Shown piece after piece: positions 35,567 through 47,901 of a stretch of 64,000 nt of DNA (its first letter is position 1; every line of letters starts with the position of its first letter). The notes under the pieces are model-generated. The model searched no databases. It was given only the letters and a program-made list of their open reading frames with translations, and had not been told where the DNA came from. Where the stretch lies: the NCBI GenBank assembly GCA_004352715.1, contig SCFE01000110.1, positions 437,063 through 501,062 of the forward strand, in the 5' to 3' direction. The position numbers and the translations under genes were made by a program. The DNA is from Hofstenia miamia. Taxonomy: Eukaryota; Xenacoelomorpha; Acoela.

Positions 35567-35866
35567 TTACTCGGATAACATAAGAGGTAGGTTATTGCAT
35601 CCATCAGTATCATTGCAGCAGAATCTTTTGGCACCAAAATCCATTGGAATTTTGTGGCATTCATCACACTCATTCCATGATCCTGTGAATGTATAGACGC
35701 CATCCTTAATTGTAATAATGCAAGATTTAAAGCATGAATACATATACGTCATGTTGTCTAAGTTTCCAAAGTAACAGCCATTTAATGATGCATCAACTGT
35801 TGCAGAAGAAAACCAAATTAATAGCAAAACACCTAACATTTTGGATAATTCTCTTATCATAGTCAA
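35567..35866 (-). CDS. Secreted three-finger (Ly6/uPAR-type) protein, copy C
   Basis: A 99-residue protein with the same eight Cys as copies A and B and the CCNDTDGCN ending. The signal peptide differs from A and B (ELSKMLGVLLLIWFSSATVDA), whereas the mature part equals copy B except Asn38, which creates a new sequon (NMT). Secretion and lack of a GPI signal are inferred as for copy A. It shares the LPLMLSE C-terminus with B. Confidence 0.85.
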   Translation of the reverse strand: MTMIRELSKMLGVLLLIWFSSATVDASLNGCYFGNLDNMTYMYSCFKSCIITIKDGVYTFTGSWNECDECHKIPMDFGAKRFCCNDTDGCNNLPLMLSE

Positions 35867-36410
35867 ATATACTTTTCTTAAATTGATTTTGCAAACAATA
35901 CATTCTTATCAATAAGTATTAGTTTTTGACATATTTAATATTTCCAAATATTATAAAATATTGGTTGCATATTGCTAAAACTCTATCGTATTGTGATAGT
36001 TGTCTTTGTCTAAAGCTATACTTGCATACAAAGTTATGAATAGAGCTTCAAATACATATTTTTAAAGGTCTTAGAAACAGGATCGTGGCCTGAAAGTTTT
36101 CATAGAGGAGGCTCAAAAAGACCAGCCAATATTTAAAACAACTAAAAAAATTTCAGATATTTTCATTTATTTTAATAAAGAACAGATGAAACATACATTT
36201 TACACAAATTTAGGTCTTCTCTTGTCTGAACAAAATAATTTAAGTTTACGCAATTTTACAGTTTCGTTTATTTTGTGCTTGTGAATTGACACAACTGTTA
36301 TAGATTCCAAACAACTGTCGCTCATAGTTGTCCGCTCTTAGTTTTTTAATAGACGCAGCTTGGAACAATTCTTTCTATTTGAGTAGGCTTAGTATAAATT
36401 ATTATTATAT

Positions 36411-36924
36411 ATGATTAACCTCAAAACTTCAAATCAAATCACATGTGCTTTATCTTCAATTAAATGCTTCTCGTTACTAAAATTCTGGCATATCCATAAC
36501 AAAAGCAAGCCCTACGAAAAATTGCACTTTCCGAATTATGCATACACATCTTCTAACAAAAGAACGTCAACACGGGGTAAGGTGAAATTTAAAAACATTT
36601 CTTAAAGAACTCATTTCTTAATGCAACCATATAAACTTAGAATGACTTACCAGTAAATGTACAAAAACTGAAAAGCAACCTTGAATTTAAAACTCAAATA
36701 AAAAATTTTCTTAGCCTAACGTATGTACCAAAATTAATATATACTTCATGGAAGTGGTTCAAATTTTACGAACCTTGGTATAAAAGCTAAGATGTATTAT
36801 GTAAATACATATTAATTTGTAAAGTTTTACTTTTTGTACAAATTGTTCATGACGGTTTGATACAGCATACAGCAATTTTGTTGATTTTGAATACTGTGCT
36901 AAATAAAGATATTCTTCTTCTTCT
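36411..36924 (+). mobile_element. LINE 3' end in unit C
   Basis: Nearly identical to 27115-27628, including the 64-residue open frame, the *NDLPVNV segment (Asp here, Val in unit A), the AATAAAG and the TTC tail. It was carried along by the segmental duplication rather than inserted separately. Confidence 0.6.
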
Positions 36925-38926
36925 ATGTACAACAAATACTTTTTATATTTTATGTAGAATATCTACTTTTATTGGTGTTCTTCTTGTGCTCTTTGTGCGC
37001 ATATATTTGTTATCTAGTTTATAAGCTCTTTAGTTCGATAATTTGTTTGTTGTCACGTTTTCATTGATGAATGAACTAAAGATACATTCTGGAGTTTTTT
37101 GTCAGCGAAAGAGGATGATGTTGCTGACAATGGAAAATGACTAGCAATGTTGACCAGCAGTGATATTGATAATTCAGATAGCACTGCTATTTTTAATGAC
37201 AATGAATATATTGAAAATTTAGATAATATTACAAGAGAATCCTGTCATTACGAGAAGAGAATGCTAATCTAAGTTTGTAAGTTTGTAGAAACAGAAAAGC
37301 AATATTTCAGATGGAGAACCTATATTTGAAATTGAAGTACAGAAATAAATATCTAAAGTAAGCACTCTATGTGTGCTGCATTGACATAAAATCATTTAAA
37401 ATTATCAATTCACAAAATGACTGAAAAGATTGCAGATATGGATTACCTTTCTGATCCACTTCAAGAAGAACATTCTATGCCAGTGCTCAAGTGATAAATA
37501 AAATAGTTTTTTTCTGTCCAGCACACTCCGTAAGATGGGATGACTTTGTCAGGCAGGGTGTCTTAGGCTGTTATGGGAAAATTGCAAAAACATTTTTTTA
37601 TCTAAAAAACGAACGACTCATGAACTCCAATTTCAGTAATCATGTATTTTGATACATGCTGAATTCCATGAACAAATGACTTTTTACCTTAGTGTATGTT
37701 GAAATGCTGTTTCAAATTATTTGAAAGTACTATTGATAAGTACAATATTTGGTACTGTTCTAAAATATGGTCAATTACAAAATCATTATAGGTTGTCACA
37801 AAAATTGTTAAATACCAAATAACATGTTATGAGGAGAATTTACGCGATCATTGAAGCGCATCTAAGTGATATAGCCAAATCACCTCTGCAATTTAGACAA
37901 AATTGGGGTGATTTTGGCCACCGATGATCACGATTAAGTTTGAAGTCAGCGACAGGATTGTCTTAAACTACCCGTGTGGAAAGAGGACACAAAAGTCGTG
38001 GAACAAATATACGATATCAAGAGTGAAAATATGTTTGATATAAGACCAAAATACACCTAGTTCTAATAATAGCGGAATCCTAGCCTAATATATAATGATG
38101 TTTATTTCAGGTTACCTTCCTAAAAAAGGCTTGTTAATTCTTAAACAGCTTCTACTGGCCAGATCCTACAGATTGTAATACTGTTATGATAGACAACGTG
38201 TGTCAGAAGCTGAAAATATCTGGCATCCTTGCATACAAGCGATACAAATTTGGAGATATTTTAGACCTTAGTTGACTATGAATTTCACTTTCCTTTAATA
38301 TTTTGATATTTATTAATTTTTTTAATTTTAAATTTTTGCTTCCATTAAGCTTCAGTATTTCAAGATTTTCATTTTCAATATATTTTTTTGCCTTACAACT
38401 ACCTACTTTTTGATATTGTACTAGTAAGGATGAAGATATGAAAATTCTAATCCCATATTATGAGGAAAGTGCAACCAAATACAGAATAATGTATAACTTT
38501 ACTCATGCACATTCTCCGCCATTCGTTAAGTATTGTCCATATATTCATCTTAGAGGTGAGGTAATAGCATTCATTAGAAGTTATGGACCTCAAATTTAGC
38601 GAAATACTAATATACATGATAGCTTGGCAAAGTCACCCAATGAGAGGCTGAACCTTAGCCACCGTGTATTTTGTTTAAGAAAAGTGTGAATTATAATATC
38701 TATGGATATCAATACATAGTACATGATCAAGGCAATCTATAGTTTTATAGATTACCTTTTACATGATGAATGTACAATTGAAATCATTTTAATGATTTGA
38801 ATGTTCATAAAATTGCAAATTACAAAAATTTTAAAAAAGTGGCCAGTGTCATCCAGTTTTACTGTACTTTAAATGCATATACAATTGCAGTTTCTTTGCA
38901 TCGTCATCATTGTAACATCTATATCT

Positions 38927-39926
38927 NNNNNNNNNNNNNNNNNNNNNNNNNNNNNNNNNNNNNNNNNNNNNNNNNNNNNNNNNNNNNNNNNNNNNNNNNN
39001 NNNNNNNNNNNNNNNNNNNNNNNNNNNNNNNNNNNNNNNNNNNNNNNNNNNNNNNNNNNNNNNNNNNNNNNNNNNNNNNNNNNNNNNNNNNNNNNNNNNN
39101 NNNNNNNNNNNNNNNNNNNNNNNNNNNNNNNNNNNNNNNNNNNNNNNNNNNNNNNNNNNNNNNNNNNNNNNNNNNNNNNNNNNNNNNNNNNNNNNNNNNN
39201 NNNNNNNNNNNNNNNNNNNNNNNNNNNNNNNNNNNNNNNNNNNNNNNNNNNNNNNNNNNNNNNNNNNNNNNNNNNNNNNNNNNNNNNNNNNNNNNNNNNN
39301 NNNNNNNNNNNNNNNNNNNNNNNNNNNNNNNNNNNNNNNNNNNNNNNNNNNNNNNNNNNNNNNNNNNNNNNNNNNNNNNNNNNNNNNNNNNNNNNNNNNN
39401 NNNNNNNNNNNNNNNNNNNNNNNNNNNNNNNNNNNNNNNNNNNNNNNNNNNNNNNNNNNNNNNNNNNNNNNNNNNNNNNNNNNNNNNNNNNNNNNNNNNN
39501 NNNNNNNNNNNNNNNNNNNNNNNNNNNNNNNNNNNNNNNNNNNNNNNNNNNNNNNNNNNNNNNNNNNNNNNNNNNNNNNNNNNNNNNNNNNNNNNNNNNN
39601 NNNNNNNNNNNNNNNNNNNNNNNNNNNNNNNNNNNNNNNNNNNNNNNNNNNNNNNNNNNNNNNNNNNNNNNNNNNNNNNNNNNNNNNNNNNNNNNNNNNN
39701 NNNNNNNNNNNNNNNNNNNNNNNNNNNNNNNNNNNNNNNNNNNNNNNNNNNNNNNNNNNNNNNNNNNNNNNNNNNNNNNNNNNNNNNNNNNNNNNNNNNN
39801 NNNNNNNNNNNNNNNNNNNNNNNNNNNNNNNNNNNNNNNNNNNNNNNNNNNNNNNNNNNNNNNNNNNNNNNNNNNNNNNNNNNNNNNNNNNNNNNNNNNN
39901 NNNNNNNNNNNNNNNNNNNNNNNNNN
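38927..39926. other. Assembly gap, exactly 1000 N
   Basis: Second placeholder gap of exactly 1000 N, between the end of array unit C and a LINE 3' end. Apparent long ORFs across it are artefacts of translating N. Confidence 0.99.
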
Positions 39927-40140
39927 TATTATTATTCTTGCATCTCACAGCTTCATGCTGGTATCCCTCTCAGCTCGGGGAACTCACCAGTTCCCAGGGA
40001 GTCTGAGAGCTTTTCTCAGGACTCTAGCTGTTCCTAACAATGCTGCCTTCTGTGCTACTGCTCCTCCCCACTTTGGTACTCCCAACTCCTCCAAGTATCT
40101 CTTATGCTCCTACTACTACCGGGACTACTTCAACCTTCTT
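39927..40140 (-). mobile_element. LINE 3' end, second family (C-terminal piece)
   Basis: Minus strand: VEVVPVVVGA, then after one stop and a frame change QKAALLGTARVLRKALRLPG and a stop, followed by a TTATTATTA-type tail at the gap edge. The 'VPVVVGA..., QK.ALLGTARVLRK.L' sequence is the familiar C-terminus of a LINE group common in aquatic invertebrates. It is much GC-richer than its neighbours, as expected for a recent arrival. Confidence 0.6.
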
Positions 40141-40264
40141 TATATAGCGAATTCAAAATTAAGAAATGACTTATTTTCTTATTTAGTCGAAAAGATGAAG
40201 GTCGGATACTTTTTAGACAGATCTTGTATATAGGAAGATCCTTGGTATAACATTTCAGCAAAAT

Positions 40265-40705
40265 ATGCAATTCTATTTACACATTGAGGATTTATTCAAA
40301 TCTCTCAGTAGTATGCAATACATTCTGATAAATCTCGAAAGGTCAGGTTTCTCTCAACATGATGTTGATAGTGTGTTTAAAGCTTTTTTTATTTCTAAAA
40401 TAGGGCATGGATTAGTGGTTTATGGTGCTGATTTAAAGAACCTTTTGGATAAAGCGTATAAATTCAAGTGGTCGATACTAAATTACAATATTATGCATAT
40501 GCTCGAGGAACATGATATAAAATATATGCAGAAAATCTTAGATGATGTATCCCACCCTTCTCATGATCTCTTATTATTCGGAAATCAGAAAAATCGTACC
40601 ATTTTTCTGTGAACTGATTCCATTTTCTTGCGTCATAAGTAGATTAATTAGATTAATGCTGTACTTAGTGTTAATAATAAAAAATTATCTTGTCTTATCT
40701 TATTA
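40265..40705 (+). mobile_element. LINE ORF2 C-terminal domain and 3' tail
   Basis: A 115-residue frame with LINLERSGFSQHDVDSVF, SKIGHGLVVYGA, NIMHMLEEHDIKYMQKIL and SHPSHDLLL. This is the region after the RT of CR1/jockey-type LINEs ('..YG.pvyG...', 'LLE..D...., 'HPL..LL'). It is followed by TTAATAATAAAAAATTA and a TTATCTTG-type tail. Because it sits before an endonuclease piece in the same sense, it belongs to a different copy, perhaps the one lost in the gap. Confidence 0.55.
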
Positions 40706-41053
40706 AGCAAACTGCTCCATTTTAAGTTAAGGCTATGGAAATCTTTATTTCACAGTTTACATGATTTAATTGAAATTGGAGAAATAGTTTGTGCCACGTT
40801 CATAATATTTTTATAGTAATCATATTAGGAAGATGCAAACCAATCAGTTAAATTAAAATTCACTAAGAATAAATTTGAGATCACGGATCATGAACCACCT
40901 ATCTCTGCACATCGCATCAAAAAAATTGTGTAGCTCTCCTGACTGTGTATTTTGTGCATTACAATATTATTTATACATTTGTTAAAGATTACAAGAAAAA
41001 CCTATTTCTTGGCGTATAAAAATGCCAAGCTAAATTACAAGATCTAATTTTCC

Positions 41054-42693
41054 GAAGTAAATCTGAACCATTCTATTCTTGGTATCCCTGAAGCAGTCGT
41101 GGCATGCAAGTGCTCTATTTCGGTTGGCTTCACGCTTCTGGTTGCACTGTACAACCCACTGAATAAGAATCCCTATAGATGGTCTGTGTCACAGTTTAAA
41201 ACTCTCCTTGAAAGAGTTGCAACAATCGGGTATGACTGCATTAACACCATAATTGTCGGCGATTTAAACCTCCCCAACACTGATTGGTCAATCATGTCAA
41301 GCGACGACTCTTATGAAAATTGCCTTCTGGAACTATTGGATCGGTACGAATTCACTCAATGCGTGGATTTCCCAACTAGAGGACTGAATACTCTTGATGT
41401 AGTTCTAGTCAAATCTGACCAACCCGTTATTGATATTTGCACTGATCTGAAACTTTATTCTAACTTCAGCCTTCACAGAAAACACTGTTCAGATCATTTT
41501 CCGGTACATCTTACCTTGGAATCCAATATCATACCAGCCACACCAACCACAACCAAAAGATTCAGCTATATTCTTGCAGACTACAAGAGACTTAACTCCT
41601 GTCTAATGCAAGGACCCTTCATACCTCCAGATTTCGGAGATCCTAACATATGTACAAAAGCATGGTACGAATGGTTAACTAAACACATGAAGAAATGCAT
41701 TCCTTTCAAAACTTGTCATAGAAGCAAACTGCAGCCTTGGATTTCTCAACAAACATCGTATAAAATGAAACAGTTAGCCACCATTCAGTGAAGGTTTTGC
41801 AAATCGCCTACTGCCCACCTTGAAAATAAGATTAAGTTTCTAAATGATGAGATCAAGATATATACCGAACTAGATCAAGCGAATTATGAAACAAGCCTTT
41901 TTGCCAGTCGTAGTACAGGTAAACTTTACAAATATTTCAAGTCTCTGCGGAAGGCTTCTTCAAGCATACCTTCCACCATCACATACAATGGTGTAAATGC
42001 CGTATACGCCATAGATAAAGCAAACCTGTTCAACGAGTATTTCTCATCAGTATTTTATCCATCTTTAGATATTCCTTTAGATACTAGCTCACCTGAGCCA
42101 AGCAGTGTTATCGCCGACTACGATGTATCCATGGAGGCAGTTAGTGTTAACCTCGACAACTTAAATATAACAAGATCTCGGGGTCCGGATCTGCTTTCAC
42201 CACCACTATTTAAGCATCTTTCAACCACAATTGCTGCATCACTTTCAAATTTATTCTGCATTGCAAAGGAAATAACATCTTTCCAAATATATGGAAGCAC
42301 TCCCATATCTCACCACTGTACAAGAAGGGAAACAAACAGACCATTAAGGACAACTACCGCCCAATTGTGCTACTCTCAGTACCAGGCAAAGTCTTTGAAA
42401 GGTGCATCTCCAATTCCTTTTATCCTTTTCTAGCTTCTAAAATCAACTGAGGTCAATTTAATTTGGATTTCTATGACGAAGATCAACCATAACACAATTA
42501 CTCTCATATCTAGATGACATATACAGGGGATTGGAAAACACAACACAACAAATTGATGCTGTTTATTTGGATTTCGTGAAAGCTTTTGACAGTGTTGATC
42601 ACTCCGTTTTACTAAATAAGCTGTATAAACTCGGAGTACGTGGGCATCCTACGAAACTACCTTCAGGATCGCTTTCAAACTGTAAAGGTTTTA
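41054..42693 (+). pseudogene. LINE ORF2: endonuclease and N-terminal half of RT, decayed
   Basis: One frame is open from about 41054 to about 42275 with a single in-frame TGA (41789-41791). It holds the endonuclease motifs IIVGDLNLPNTDW and CSDHFPVHL, then a linker with LYKYFKSLRKAS and FNEYFSSVFYPS, then RT start SRGPDLLSPPLFKHL. After frame changes come FPNIWKHSHISPLYKKGN, NYRPIVLLSVPGKVFERC, RRSTITQLLSYLDDI and VYLDFVKAFDSVDH (RT motif A, with both Asp present). The match ends at about 42693 in DRFQTVKV, before the YADD box; what follows is unrelated. Same family as 31805-32471. Confidence 0.75.
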
Positions 42694-44180
42694 TTTTGTG
42701 CTGTACATGGCTTACAGTGGAGCCCAGCCTTGAAAGCCGTTTGGTGGCCTTGTCCCATGCTACAAAGAATGAGCCCATGTCCAGTTCTGAGATCTGACAC
42801 TTTACCTTTTGTTGAAATTTGACATTTTCTTGTTCAACTTCGATACCATCTGGCCCAGATTTTATTGCAGTTGCATGAAAAATATTTCCAAAATCAGTTT
42901 TGCTAAATTTACATTTTATGACATGTAAATTTTGCAGGCACGTTATTGTAATTTATGATTAGATGCTATACAATTATTATAGCTGATTTTAACCCATATC
43001 AGGACCTCTAACATCATATTATTACCAATATAAATTAATAGAAGATTTCAAAAACATTTATTTATGAAGAATATATTCTTGCAAATAATATAAATATTTA
43101 TTGTAATACATAAATGATGTCCATTGTTGCTCATAGTTGATCATTAAAGTGAAAACTTTAAAGAAATCTAAGAAAATCCCTCTTTTGTTATTTGGAGGTG
43201 CAATATACAAGTAAAAGTACAGTCACTTAGAACAACTCAACTGGTATTTAAAACAAGAACATAAATCTATATAGAACACCCTCAATATGAAGTAGTAGAG
43301 AGGATTTCCACCCTGTGTCACTTTTTCTCATTGGTTGGGAAGGAGGGGGGGTAGAAGCCCATGCCACTATGACTCATGAGCTGTGTTAGGTCTTGGATAT
43401 TGACGGGGGTGTTGTAGTGACGTCATGGAAGTTGCCTACTCATTGATTCATGTACTTGCTATAGTGACTCACTTATTTATGGGGGCAATTTAGTTCGCAT
43501 GTTTTATTTATTTAATCTATTTTTTGTTAATATATATGGCAGTTTTAGCTGACTAATCAGGCACTGTGATAATACATTACCCGACTATTACGTTTTTGCA
43601 AAATGATTAATTTTCCATAAAAAATTCCATGCATTTCTAATGATTACCAATCACTATAAATTAATTTCTTATTTTCAATACATTACAGGCAAAAGGCTAC
43701 ATTCAATTTTTTCAAATATGATTAATATCTGCAATCATTGTAATTAATTCATTTTCACCAATGTTTCCCATTTGTAAAGAATTCCATGAATTTCTATTGC
43801 TTAGCTAGCCTATGTACAAATTTAACACACTATTTTCTATACATAACATGCAAAGAGTTACAAATATGTTCTTCATTGTAAAATTTCTTTCATTTAATTC
43901 ATTTTTGCTGATATCCAATATACAGACAGAAAAAATATTCACCATATTTAAACATTGCAGGCGTATGAAATATAGACTTACATAAGAAAAGCAATTCCAC
44001 TTTCTGAAAAATTATATATTAGATGCTATTAGTAAGATTTATACATATACATGCTGCTTTTATTAATACCCTATTATTATATAAGTTTTACCTGCATTTC
44101 TTTTTGGTTTATATGAATTTTAGGGTTGTACACATTTCTAGACTGTTAATTCTTTTGTTCACCTCACACATTTTTTCAGG
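42694..44180. other. No gene recognised
   Basis: The first 100 bases are a GC-richer foreign piece joined to the truncated LINE. A second GC-richer patch with GGAGGGGGGGTAGAAG lies at about 43.29-43.49 kb. The rest is AT-rich without ORFs of note. Confidence 0.35.
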
Positions 44181-45135
44181 TTATTTTAGTTTATGGATTT
44201 TGCATGGTTGTATGCATTTACATGGTTTTCCACTTTCCACTGCTTTTTGAATTTGCACATCTTTTTCCGGTTTATTTTGGTGTATGACTCTAGTGTGGCT
44301 GCATAAATTACATGGCTTTTCTTCTTTTGTAACTTTAATGCACGTTTTCCTTATCCATTCTCTCATTGTAGTTGGTATAGAAACAATGACACACACATTA
44401 TTCACTGTCTTGTATGTAGTTGATGTCTTTCCGTTGTATTGTGTAGTTGCCATCGAAATGAGAATACGTTTTTTCCAGATGATTCACACTTGTAGTTGAT
44501 GTTTGCTACACAATGTAGTTGATGTTTGCTACACAATCAATTCTGGTCATTAAATTAGTCAACTCCATATTGAGATATTGAGATCATTCCCTAAACATAC
44601 AAATGCTTATAAATAGTGTATTATCCACACGTAAAAAATACAGGTGCATAGTATTTAAAAGATAATTATCAAAAATTTTGAAAAAATTGCAAACTAATAA
44701 TTTATTGTTGAAAATTTTAATACATATTCAGTTAATATCATCCAAATGACACAACAAAATGAAAATCAATGCGTATAATTTATTTTCAGTAAGTTGCTAG
44801 TTATAAAAATAGGAAATTTAAAGTTCATGTGATTAAAAAAGATATTCACCATAGTACACAAAAATATTATAATATATATAGGCTATCAAAACAAAAGTAT
44901 CAACATACCCTGCTATTTGCACATGGATGAATTTGAAATGTGTTTTCTGCCTTTCATTGCTTTTGTAGCATTAATGTACAAATTCCTTATCCACCAGTAT
45001 TGTAGTTGGTGTAGAAACAATTACACACTCATTATTCGCTGTCTGGTAGTTGATGTCTTTTCTCTTGTATTGTGTAGTTGCCATAGAAATGAGAATATGT
45101 TTTTCCAGATGATTCACCATTCTTGTAGTTGATGT
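44181..45135. repeat. Two imperfect direct copies of a segment with a short ORF
   Basis: Sequence around 44.29-44.53 kb recurs at 44.94-45.15 kb (shared GTAGTTGATGTCTTT, TTGTGTAGTTGCCAT, ATGAGAATA.GTTTT and GTTGATGTTTGCTA). On the minus strand both copies start MATTQY and keep NVCVIVS/NECVIVS and PTT. Only the first copy stays open for 90 residues (44453-44181), including CNLCSHT and CKCIQPCKIHK. The second hits a stop after about 37 residues. Within the first copy a 22-base unit (TGTAGTTGATGTTTGCTACA) is itself doubled near 44.5 kb. Function unknown. Confidence 0.45.
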
Positions 45136-45195
45136 TTGCTATGCAATTGATATTTTTACCATCTTTAGATATGAATTATTGTTGTCAAATAAGCA

Positions 45196-45575
45196 CAGGC
45201 CTGTATCCACAGGGGGTTAGAAGGGGTTGAACCTCCCTAGAAGGTCTGGCAACCCCTCCTAGACAACAAAGCCTAAAAGCAAAATCAGCATGTAAGAATA
45301 AAATTTCTTAATTCAATTGTTGTAACATTGCTCCTAATAATGCAATTCTAAGGTCTATTTTGTCTATAATTTCAAAAAAATTTCATAGGGCTTCACCCAT
45401 CCTTTGGTCACTTACTTGATCACTATACTAGATGACCTCACAAGTCAGAAAATCTGCGTACACCCATGGATGCAACAAAATGGTGTACAGTCTTAATAAA
45501 ATTTTAGTTTATATTATAAAGACAGTCAAAATTCCCATCAACCTCCCTTAGGTGAATATGCTGGCTATGGGCCTG
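45196..45575. mobile_element. Non-autonomous hAT-like MITE, 380 bp
   Basis: Starts CAGGCCTGTATCCA and its other end reads, in reverse complement, CAGGCCCATAGCCA, matching at 11 of 14 positions. The flanking 8-mers AATAAGCA (45188-45195) and AATTAGCC (45576-45583) match at 6 of 8, acceptable for an aged 8-bp target duplication. A G-run (AGGGGGTTAG) follows the left end. No coding sequence. Confidence 0.6.
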
Positions 45576-45583
45576 AATTAGCC

Positions 45584-47901
45584 ACAAGTCTATGTTGAGT
45601 TCACTCTCTAAATGTAAAAATGCTTGTAAATAGTGTATTATTCACTCATAAAAAATGTTTTAAAGATAGATTGCTAAGAATTTTGAGAAAATTGTAAACT
45701 AATATTTTGTAAGTGTGGGAACTCTACAATGTCAGGCAACTAAAAAATTGAAATGTAAATACATGGGTTTTAAAGATTTAGTTAAAATACAGGCATGAGG
45801 TAAAAAAATTATTAAACCATATATTAAAATATTAGCCAAATTGTCAAGAATTCTGTGAAAATTGTGAATTAATAATTTAAAGGTTGATATAGTGAAAAAC
45901 AATTAATATAAAATTATTTAACCATAGTATAAACTCTACCATAACTTAAAAATTTAATACATATTTGGTTAATAATATCATCCATATGCCAAGTGTCAGG
46001 CTGAATATTGCTTAAAAATACAAATATTAATATGTGCCTGTTTAAAATACAAGAGTTAGGACCCAGAAATATTAAAAACACGTTGAATACTGCAAATTAG
46101 TTCAAATGATGAAGGGAAAAACATTAAATGCAGGCATCAAAGGCATACAATTTTGCTATGTGTAGAAATATATTCAATATCTAAACTGAACCCTCAGCTT
46201 TACATATATTTTGAGATTGAAATCAATGCAAAGTATCAGCTTGCCAGAGGCTAACAATTAAGTTATGATATATCCACCATCATTTTCCTTTACATTGTTG
46301 ATTATGACTCCATGATAATATATGAATTTGACAGGTTAAATTACCAATTATTGACTTAGACAAGTATTATTTAATGCCATGTTACTCAATTTAGCAAAAA
46401 GCATAAAATTTTTTATAATAGGAAACTTAATATGTGTTCAAGGAATAAATTCACACAAGAACTGCTACACAATCCTGAGTGTTGAATAAAATCCCAAATT
46501 TTAAATGCATATTCAGTAAAATTCAGCTATAAACATACCTGTATAATAAAAAACAGTCACATCAAAGCCCTCATTTCATAGCTGAATGTAAAACATGGAT
46601 AGATATTGACTGAGCTTTCATTATGATTCACCAGAATAACTATGATTTTGATCTATGAAAGAAATAAGGTTTCTAATTTAAAACATATCATTGAAACATG
46701 ACTATTTTCAATAGATATGATTCATTAAATAGAACAAAGAACTTTAAAAATGTAATATTATTACATTATCTATTAGTTGAATATTTCTTCTTGAATTTCT
46801 TTTTGTTCTTATTTAATTTACTGTTCCATTTTCTTTCTTGAACTGCGTTGTTTAGTGATTTTTATCTCAATGGAAACTAGGACATGGCGTTTTTCACCAA
46901 ATAAATTCATATAGTACTTCCTTAACGTAGTAGAAGTTTTATTTGATATGATATGAAAAATAATTTACCAAAGTTTGTATACTAATTGTTTATTGAAGAT
47001 ATAAAAAGATTTAAGTTAAATTTAAGAATCACTAATCAATATTTTTAAAAATTGAATAAGGTTCTTGTTTTACTGGGGAATTTTTGCTTCTTTCTTTATA
47101 AATTATCACATCTTGTAAAAAATTAAACAAAGCTCCACCCACACTGTTCACAAGGATATTTTTTATGTTGTTTCTTAAATTCAATTGTTTTAAGGTGTTG
47201 ATAGTAGACCAACCAGATAAGTTCTTTTTGTTTTTACCATCAACTGAACTAACAATGATGCTTGCTTTATACAATTAATCATTCTCTTTTAATTTACACT
47301 TAATATTTATGTAGAGTTCATTTTTTTTCACAACAATTGATTGTGAAGATAACAGTTTTTGAATATTTGTTCTTTATATATATATATAATATATATATAT
47401 ATATATGAGTGATTTGTTCATTTATGTTCTTTTTTAATTTAATCTCAGTTAATTTGTTTTTTACTTTTTATCTTTGACTTACTACTTTATTAAATTATGT
47501 GTTTCTAAATTTCAACTGCGTAGTTAAACAACAAAAATAACAAAAATTGTTATTATTGCTTTCACCTAAATTGCACAAGATGAGAAGTACATTGAGTTTA
47601 GGTTATTTAACTAAGCACTTAGGTTCACTACCTGCACTCAAGAGTTAGGGCTTCTTTATTCTTTAGCTCTAGACTTATATGACTCTTTCTTAAAGGTTGT
47701 CTGTATCAGGTTGGCCAAGCATGGCCACTCTTCCCTGACATGATCTCCTGTTTACTTTTAACTTTTATTAGGATAGGGTATAATAGCAGAAGGAGTTAAT
47801 TATTTTGTAGCATTGCTAAATCCCTATATCAACTCAAAACCCTCAATAAGCTAGGATAGTAGAATAGTTAGCTGATTTCATACTGATGCCACAATATGAT
47901 G
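45584..47901. other. No gene confidently recognised
   Basis: AT-rich sequence. A minus-strand frame at 47032-47274 (80 residues, with LNLRNNIKNILVNSVGGAL) has coding-like composition but no domain or clear acceptor. An (AT)n tract is at 47375-47406. Confidence 0.3.
47375..47406. repeat. (AT)n microsatellite
   Basis: AT dinucleotide tract with one AA/AT phase slip in the middle. Confidence 0.9.

Larger units (their letters stand above)
34837..38926. repeat. Segmental unit C of the three-finger gene array
   Basis: Colinear with unit A from its 3' flank through the gene, LINE end and decayed ORFs, stopping at the edge of the second 1000-N gap in the sequence TAACATCTATATC, which unit A continues past. 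Similarity to A is near-complete over 35867-38926 but much weaker over 34837-35560, where unit C also has an insert near 35.11-35.24 kb. Confidence 0.85.

Noticed and set aside
26271-35866. Venom toxin identity for the three-finger proteins
   Set aside because: The fold is shared by many non-toxic Ly6/uPAR proteins, and nothing in the sequence points to a venom role.
38797-40233. Apparent ORFs of 359-478 residues across a gap
   Set aside because: They span 1000 N. The two ends belong to array unit C and to a LINE on the opposite strand.
47130-47165. YPCEQCGWSF, a C2H2 zinc-finger-like string on the minus strand
   Set aside because: No His pair follows, a stop comes two codons later, and the longer open frame here is a different one. 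Probably chance.
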